A stretch of DNA of 64,000 bases from Pyricularia pennisetigena (Eukaryota > Ascomycota > Sordariomycetes > Magnaporthales > Pyriculariaceae), in the NCBI RefSeq assembly GCF_004337985.1, contig NC_043742.1:6094389-6158388 (forward strand), written 5' to 3'. Positions 57,029 to 64,000 of this stretch are shown piece after piece. Positions within the stretch are counted from its first letter, which is position 1. Each line of letters starts with the position of its first letter. The notes beneath the pieces were generated by a model. It made no database searches. It was not told the origin of the DNA and saw nothing but the letters and a program-made list of their open reading frames with translations. Made by a program: the position numbers and the translations under genes.

Positions 57029-60000
57029 ATGGCCCCTCCGATTGCTTTAGATCACGCTTTTCATGGCCAGATGGAACTTTCAGATGCCTCGGAGCCTCCA
57101 TCAAAGAAGCGCCGCTTCTTTAGCGACTCTGACGACGAAGCAGCTGCACAGAGTCGCAGGCCAAGTCCGTCATCCGTCGAGGTACCATATAGAAAAGATG
57201 CACTTAACGCCCCACCGACACTTCCAAATCAGTCTTCCACACCAGGAGAGCCATTAGGTACAAGGACGACCCAGGCGATTCCCCGGCCAGAAGGCCCTCC
57301 CGAGGACACTTCTGCATTCGATCAAGCCACTTTCGAAGCCGTCGTCGGTGTCGAGGTGAAGCCTGATATCCTAGCCATCATCCGCCAACAATGCGGCAGT
57401 AATCTCGAGCAGGCCGTCAACATGTATTTTGACGGCACATGGAAAAATTACAAGTCGAAGCCGAAACAAACACCTACTACAATAGCATCATCTATACGGT
57501 CGAATGGCAGGGACGGGGCCAAGATCGATCCAGTCTCTAGTCGGCCTGCCATCCGCCCGGGGGCCCCTGGGTCACGATATGTTGGGGCCTTTGGAGTGGA
57601 GGGCTGGGCCACACGGAGCGGTACAAATTTGCTCAAGCATGGCGATATAGTGAAGATTGAGAGACAAAAAATACAACCGCCCAAACCCCCAACCAGAGGC
57701 AAAAGTGCTACGAATAAGCTTGGAGCTGCCGTGGGAGGACTTCGTGTTAGCGCAGCCGCGGCCAAGAGAGTCGATGTTATAGTTCGATTCACAGATCGTC
57801 AGGGAACTGAAATAGGTCGCCTTGCCAAAGATACTGCTAATTGGGTGTCTACTTTGATAGACCAAAAGGTCTGCAAGTTCGAAGGCACCTGCGTATATGC
57901 GCCGGAAAGGTTAAGGACGAATGACACGGTATTCATACAGCTGCGATGCTCCCTGCTCAGCGAGGCTTTTGATACCAGACGATTTCAGCTGTCAGACAAT
58001 CGCAACATTGGCATGTTTGAGGAACAGGAAACTGCCGAAGAGCGCAACCTTCGACTTCGACAAGTCGCACTCGTTCGCCTCTTTCAAGAAATCAACCTAA
58101 TGCCAACACGTGTGAATGAGGCAGCTGCCAAAAAATCACGTCAGGGGCTTTTGAAGGCGGCCGAGATGGACGACCAGAAGGAAGCGCAAGCACCAAATAT
58201 AAGTGCCGACAATTCAGACTCGCCGCAGTCAGAAGCCGAAGACGGGAAAGAGCTGGAGCAGGATCAGCTAGATGCTTTATACAAGAAGGCCCAGTCTTTC
58301 GACTTTGATACCCCGGAAGCCGAGCCAGCTGAAACTTTTGCGATGGATCTTCGGCCATATCAGAAGCAGTCTCTATATTGGATGCTTGCCAAGGAGAAAG
58401 ACGAGGCCGGCGAGGACCGCGAATCTTCTATTCACCCACTCTGGGAAGAATATCAGTGGCCTACTAAAGACTTTGACGATAAAGACGTCCCCCAGGTCGC
58501 AGACCAACCGAAGTTTTATGTCAACCCTTATTCTGGTGAAATGTCACTTGAATTCCCGGCTCAGGAGCAGCATTGTCTTGGTGGCATACTTGCGGATGAA
58601 ATGGGTCTCGGAAAGACAATCCAGATGCTGAGTTTAATACATACCCACAAACCCCATGCGGCTGCCACAACAGGCGCAACAGCCCTCACGGTTAATGACT
58701 TGCAGCGCACGCCTGGTGGCGGCAACAAGGTGCAGCCAGCTCCGTACACAACTCTTGTAGTAGCACCCATGTCATTGCTATCGCAATGGCAAAGCGAGGC
58801 TGAGAATGCTTCTAAAGAGGGCACCTTGAAGTCTATAGTATACTATGGCAACGACAAGCATGCCAACCTCCAGGCTCTATGTTCCAATCCAAACACTGCT
58901 CCGGATGTTATCATCACGAGCTATGGCATTGTGCTATCCGAGTTCGGACAGATTGCCGGGGGCAAGTCTGGAAAGCGGGAGGGGCATACTGGACTGTTTT
59001 CTGTCAACTTCCTACGCGTCATTCTGGACGAAGCACACAATATCAAAAACCGGCAGGCCAAGACATCCAAAGCCTGCTACGAGCTCAGTGCAGATCACCG
59101 ATGGGTGCTGACGGGAACTCCTATTGTGAATAGGCTGGAGGATCTTTTCAGTCTTGTCCGCTTCCTACGCGTCGAGCCCTGGAACAACTTCTCCTTTTGG
59201 CGGACGTTCATTACGGTTCCGTTCGAGTCAAAGGATTTCATGCGTGCTTTGGATGTCGTGCAGACCGTCCTAGAGCCGTTGGTTATGAGGAGGACCAAGG
59301 ATATGAAAACTCCATCTGGACAACCGTAAGCGCCAAGGGGTACAAACTACCTTTGGACTCAATGCTCAATGCTAACCCAGTTTGCGAAACAGACTTGTGG
59401 CGCTACCACCAAAGACCATCGAGATTGTAGATGTCGAATTCTCCAAGACGGAGCGTGCAGTCTATGACCACATCATCAACAGAGCCCGATCTGCTTTCCA
59501 GAAGAACGTTGAGGCTGGCACAGTCATGAAAGCTTACACAAGCATATTTGCGCAGATTTTACGCCTGCGTCAGTCCTGCTGTCATCCCGTCCTCGTGAGA
59601 AATCAGGATATCGTCGCAGACGAGGATGAAGCAGGCGCGGCGGCTGATGCCGTGGCCGGTCTCGCCGACGACATGGACCTCCATTCATTGATCGAGCGCT
59701 TCACTGCCAGTACTGACGACCCGGCGGATGCCAACGCGTTTGGAGCGCACGTCCTCTCGCAGATTCGCGACGAAGCTACGAATGAATGCCCCATATGCAC
59801 TGAAGAACCCATGATTGAACAGACTGTCACGGGCTGCTGGCATTCGACGTGCAAAAAGTGCATTCTCGACTACATCAAGCACCAAACAGACCGTCACGAG
59901 GTTCCCCGCTGTGTCAGCTGTCGACAGCCCATCAACGAGCGGGACCTATTCGAAGTTGTCCGGCACGATAACGACGTATCCGACGACGACGACGACGACG

Positions 60001-60698
60001 ACGAGGGCAAGCCGGGTAACGTCTTCAAGCAGAAGCAGCCAGACCAGCCGCGGCGGATCAGCCTGCAGCGCGTTGGCGTCAACGACTCGTCCACAAAGGT
60101 GGTGGCGCTGATCCAACACCTGCGCGACCTCCGCCGCGAACGACCGCGCGCAAAGGTGGTCGTCTTCAGCCAGTTCACCTCGTTCCTGACCCTGATCGAG
60201 GGCTCGCTGGACCGCGCAAACATGCATCACGTCAGGCTTGACGGCACCATGGCGCAAAAGGCCCGCGTCGCGGTCCTGGAGGAGTTCAAGGCCTGCAACA
60301 AGTTCACCGTCTTCCTCATCAGCCTCCGCGCCGGCGGCGTCGGGCTGAACCTGACGCAGGCGTCGCGCGTCTATATGTGCGACCCGTGGTGGAGCTTCAG
60401 CGTCGAGTCGCAGGCCATCGACCGTGTCCACCGCATGGGCCAGTCGGAGGAGGTCAAGGTCTATCGGTTCATTGTCAAGAACAGCGTCGAGGAGAGGATG
60501 CTGAAGATTCAGGACAGGAAGAAGTTTATGTGAGTGGCAACAAAACACATCACTTGCTCGGTCTTGCTTGTTTTTTTTTTTTTTCTTTTACTGACTTTTG
60601 GTTATTTGCTTTTTTTCAGTGCTACGTCTTTAGGAATGATGTCTGATGACGAAAAGAGACTGGCGAGGATTGAGGATATCAAAGAGCTACTGAGTTGA
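57029..60698 (+). CDS. RAD5: DNA repair protein Rad5 (HIRAN-SNF2-RING ubiquitin ligase)
   Basis: Acts in error-free post-replication repair: Lys63-linked polyubiquitination of PCNA with Ubc13-Mms2, and fork reversal by its translocase. Exons are 57029-59325, 59393-60529 and 60620-60698, giving 1170 aa (yeast Rad5 is 1169). The introns are 67 bp (GTAAGC, branch GCTAAC) and 90 bp (GTGAGT, acceptor TTTCAG). Domains: acidic/basic N-terminus with a KKRR nuclear signal (about 25-30); a UBA-like segment (FDQATFEAVVGV...NLEQAVNMYFDG, about 96-140); HIRAN (about 183-310); SNF2 N-lobe with Walker A DEMGLGKT (526-530) and DEAH (667); a RING inserted between the lobes (CPIC...CWHSTCKKC...PRCVSCRQ, starting at C897); an Asp run (about 960-970); and the helicase C-lobe (KVVVFSQF, about 1019; ...QAIDRVHRMGQ). 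The end, IATSLGMMSDDEKRLARIEDIKELL, is typical of Rad5. Confidence 0.97.
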
Positions 60699-61306
60699 GA
60701 TGATCAAGAGGAAACATGGAACACAGCGTGGGCGTACACAGAAGCCACATGCGGCTGCGGTGGTGGATTTCTTGGCCGGTCTGGAGGGGGAATTTATAGA
60801 GACGACTTGTATGAGCTACGAGGTTTGATTGCATACCTAGATTAGATACAGACGGCGTAGATGTAAAACATACGGGGAATGATGAATCCATAACAATACA
60901 CGACAGCGAACACAGGATCCAATGGCTCATGACAACTACTTGCATTGACAACATGGAACTGAGTACCTGTAGAACAATATGCGGGCTGAATCTGCAAAAT
61001 GTCAATATCTCAAAATGCAAATGCCTCCCGCTCTCAGGGTTTTCCAGAACGATCGTGTGGCCGGCCATTCACGCAAGGGTTTGCTTTGGTTGACACCCTT
61101 CCTTTCACGCCCGTGGAATCGCTTCGCTCCTAACTCCTTTGCAACGCTCAAAACCAGATAAAAGAAAAAAAATCCAAACACATGTGGTTGCTGATACTCC
61201 ACAATGACGTACAAATGTCCCCGAGAACGCGCAACTCTTTAAAAATGTCATAGAAAAAGTCCATCCCAAACCGTAAACACACCATCTCACTGACAACACC
61301 AAAACT
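60699..61306. other. Convergent intergenic region
   Basis: About 600 bp between the 3' ends of RAD5 and the Zn2Cys6 gene; no gene supported. Confidence 0.6.
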
Positions 61307-63747
61307 TTAGCGATATCTCTTCAGTAAAACGTTCTCTGAACCCTCAAACTGAGTCGAATGCAACACTCTTTTTACGACATTGCCCACCTCTGGCAGGCCG
61401 TCAATGGGTCGCACGTCGTGACCACAGTGTCCCAACCCAATGGACGCCAGCGTCGCGAGGACTTGCGGTCGACTGGCAGGGAGTTGATCCGTCAGCCAGC
61501 CGAGCACGCGTAGCTGACTCGAGAAGCGCACGTCGGCGGGCAGCAGCATGGGTGGCTTGGCCGACTGCGGCGGCGTCAAGGGGTCGTCGTTAAAAACGGC
61601 CGACTGCGGCGGCGTGGGTAGATTATTGGTGATGCCTGGACTGCCTGAGGTGCCATTGTATTTCGACTCGACCGGGCTTGACAATGGTGGCGTCTTGAGC
61701 TCGCTCTTTGCTGACGACAACACCGGCAGAGGGCGGTTAAAAGACTTGACCTCCTTTGCCAGACCGTCCTGGGCGTTCTTCATCTCCTCTTCTTGCTTCT
61801 TCTGCTGCCTGAGCCTCTCCATCTCGGCCGAGTTTGGTGGGTATTTGTGCGCAGCCCAGCAGAAGTCTGGCACAGGTTGCGGCTGCTCGTGGTTAGGCGA
61901 GACCTTGATGGGCGCGATGGCGATCCTTGCCGCGTTGAAGTTCCACTGCATCTCCGGATCCGGTGCGACTGTTACCTGGAGGACGTCTGCATGCGAGTCT
62001 GGAACCGTGTCGCACAAGTTCTTCAGCCGAGACGTGCAGCAGGTGCAGGTGGTGCTGAAGGGTGTGTTGTAGAAGTTGATGTTGTCGTGGCCGATGCTTG
62101 CTCCGGCTAGATATTTTGTCAGACGGCCAGTCCAGATGAGCACCGTCGTGTATAATGATACTTCCTGCATCAAGGTGAAGGTCTCCTCTGTTGGCTCCAA
62201 GAACGAGGGAGGAGACGGAGGCAGTAAGACTGAATAGTCGTAAACGTCTGGACCAGAATAACCTTCAAAGCCGGGACGATATTCGTCATGGGCTGCCCTG
62301 TTAAAAGCCCATTCTAGGACTTTGATCGCCATGGGGTTGGATTCGGTCCAAACTTTGAGCCAGTTTGCCAAGTTGACTTTTAGATCTTGAACCTTGCCCT
62401 GCAATCGTGGAACCTCGTTGGGATCCTCAGCATATACCGGTGAGAAATTGCTGTTCTGCCACATTATACGAGCTGCCATGACACCAAGCACTCCGGAGAT
62501 TAGCTCGGGGATATCGGCCATGATGTCAAGTAGCCTACTTGACCAAGTCTTTAGGTGCGGTGCCTTCTCCCATGGTATGGTCTTCCATTTCTCCTGTGAA
62601 AGAAACGTTGGAGTGCGCCGGACCATGGAATTGGAAATCTGAAAACAAGATCAGATTGTTAGTTTTTTTTGTGTGTGTGTATGTGTGTATCTTAGGCCAA
62701 TATACAGTTGGCGTGACTTAACATACCATTGTCAAGCGGCAAGAATCAAAGACAGGTAGCAAGCTGGGCGACTGGAAATACTCCGGTCCACAGTACTCCA
62801 AGATGCGCGACAGTCCACGGTGATGTGTGAACCGTAGATCGTTTTCTACCGTGATCTAGTACTCATGGAAAGAAAGTTTGTTAGTTAACGCCTTGGCATG
62901 TACCGCAAACAGGAATGTCAGGCCGCGAACTGCCGTAGGCTTGCTTGGTACATACCAAATAAGACCCCATGATTGCAATGGGTTTGATCAACGCCGCGAG
63001 CTCGTCTTTGCTTTGTGACGACATCTTCTTGCGTAGTTTTCCAAGGGCAGTTCCGTACAGACGAGCCCCTTTCGACTGCAGGCTACCGATGTGTTGGTCT
63101 TTGCCCATGACACCGTAGGCCAAGGCCCGCAGGCTATCGTGCCCCATGCCCTCGAGGAGAGTATCTCGCACTCTTGAGTCCTGCAGCATAATACTGTGCA
63201 TGTTGATCCAGCCATATGCATGGAAAAAGTAGGAAAAGGTTATCTGGTCAACAAAGCCCTCCAGAGAAAGTTCCGGCGGTGGGCTGGACCTGGCTGTGCC
63301 CGAGTTGGATCCTCCATCGGAGCTGGTATCGTTGGCACTGCTGCGAGAACGGCTGACAGAGGACGCACGTTTAGGTGAAGGAGACTGCTGTCGACGTGCA
63401 GCGGTCTTTTTGGCGCGAACAAGCTGTTGTTGTTGTTGTTGTTGTTGCTGTTGTTGCTGCTGCTGCTGCGGTTGTTGTTGTTGTCGCTTGCTCTTGGGGC
63501 AATGCAAGGGAGCCTCGCCTGGTCTGGCTTCTGGAAATGATGATACTGTCTGGATTGTGCTGAACTTGACGGTACCAGTCTGGGCGTCGGCTACAAAAGA
63601 ATGACTCTGCATCCGCAAAACCGTCTCGTATCCCTTGCACTCAAAGCCCGCCTTGGTGCATCGCTCGCATGCTGGACGTGCGCGATCGCACTTGACGCGA
63701 CGCATGCGACACGTGTGGCAGTTGCCACTGGTTGGTGCGCGACCCAT
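61307..63747 (-). CDS. Zn2Cys6 fungal-type transcription factor
   Basis: DNA-binding regulator; pathway unknown. Exons are 63747-62956, 62855-62727 and 62638-61307, giving 750 aa. The introns are 100 bp (GTATGT, branch CTAAC, TACTAG) and 88 bp (GTATGT, branch CTAAC, TTTCAG); both are phase 0. The zinc cluster is C10-x2-C13-x6-C20-x6-C27-x2-C30-x6-C37, with the basic linker RMRRVKCDRARPAC. A polyglutamine run (about residues 90-108) and a Ser/Arg-rich disordered stretch follow. The fungal regulatory domain starts near LSLEGFVDQITFSYFFHAYGWINMHSIMLQD and continues into exon 3 (ITVENDLRFTHHRGL, SRLLDIMADIPELISGV). The C-terminal 150 residues are Pro/Gln-rich, with a repeated TPPQSA motif, then LGHCGHDVRPIDGLPEVG. 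An (AT)9 tract lies just upstream of the start codon. Confidence 0.92.
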
Positions 63748-64000
63748 GGTCGAGAAGGACGCCTTTTGGCGGATATATATATATATATATCTCTTCTTCT
63801 GGCTATGGCAGGAAGAATAGTTTGTCCTCCTGGTGTGCGTGGTTCTTGATGTCTTTTTTTTTTTTTTTCCCGCGGTGGGCAGTGAGAATGCACACAGTCC
63901 TGCGCAGTCGCTGGGTTGTTGGAGTTTTCCCCAACTGAGGTAGCTCCTTCAGGCCTTGTCGGTGGAGCTTCCCTTCAATCGTACCAGCCGAAAGACAGAA
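63748..64000. other. Right edge, upstream of the Zn2Cys6 gene
   Basis: 253 bp of presumed promoter or leader of the Zn2Cys6 gene, containing the (AT)9 tract and a T14 run near 63855-63868. No coding sequence recognised. Confidence 0.55.
63773..63790. repeat. (AT)9 microsatellite
   Basis: Perfect AT dinucleotide tract 26-43 bp upstream of the Zn2Cys6 factor start codon. It may lie in the leader or act as a TATA-like element. Confidence 0.9.

Overview
The window is nuclear DNA of a filamentous ascomycete, most likely a Sordariomycete. Introns are short (53-101 bp, with one of 310 bp), with GTRWGY-type donors and CTAAC/CTGAC-like branch sites. The gene content is fungal: a Zn2Cys6 factor, a bZIP factor with glutamine tracts, a CE4/CBM18 chitin deacetylase, an NmrA-like protein and Rad5 with HIRAN and RING. 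Intergenic DNA is rich in A/T homopolymers of up to 39 bases. Three runs of N (14872-14939, 32634-32940, 47201-47273) are assembly gaps, each touching a homopolymer. Placement near Magnaporthales is only an impression from the protein sequences. No rRNA, tRNA, transposon or CRISPR array was recognised.

Layout. 0.7-5.3 kb: an orphan three-exon gene (-), an N-terminal protein methyltransferase (+) and an SMP-30/regucalcin-like protein (-). 5.3-19.3 kb: a gene desert of about 14 kb ahead of a bZIP regulator (19.4-21.3 kb, +). 22-30 kb: a fungal amidase (-), LSM3 split into four small exons (-), a PIG-L/GPI12 de-N-acetylase (-) and a four-helix membrane protein (+). 30.5-39.3 kb: NmrA-like protein (+), chitin deacetylase interrupted by a gap (-), M20 carbamoylase-type amidohydrolase (-) and a FATP-type acyl-CoA synthetase with a peroxisomal tail (-). 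40.3-45.1 kb: ribosomal protein eS19 (+), an ankyrin-repeat protein with a DYW-like deaminase domain (+) and an orphan protein with a basic tail (+). 45-50.9 kb: a second desert. 50.9-64 kb: arrestin-like protein (+), a small secreted protein with two cysteines (-) and a possible decayed relative beside it, NDUFAF6-like complex I assembly factor (-), RAD5 (+) and a Zn2Cys6 regulator (-).

The genes do not form an obvious pathway cluster. Housekeeping functions (mRNA decay/splicing, GPI anchors, translation, complex I assembly, post-replication repair) are interleaved with catabolic enzymes and regulators. The most interesting items are the ankyrin-deaminase protein, the two-cysteine secreted protein with its possible broken paralogue, the long desert in front of the bZIP gene with an overlapping upstream ORF at its start, and a cluster of palindromes at 29.94-30.03 kb. 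All exon boundaries were read by eye. Each gene model given keeps an open frame through every junction, except the chitin deacetylase, which is broken by the gap.
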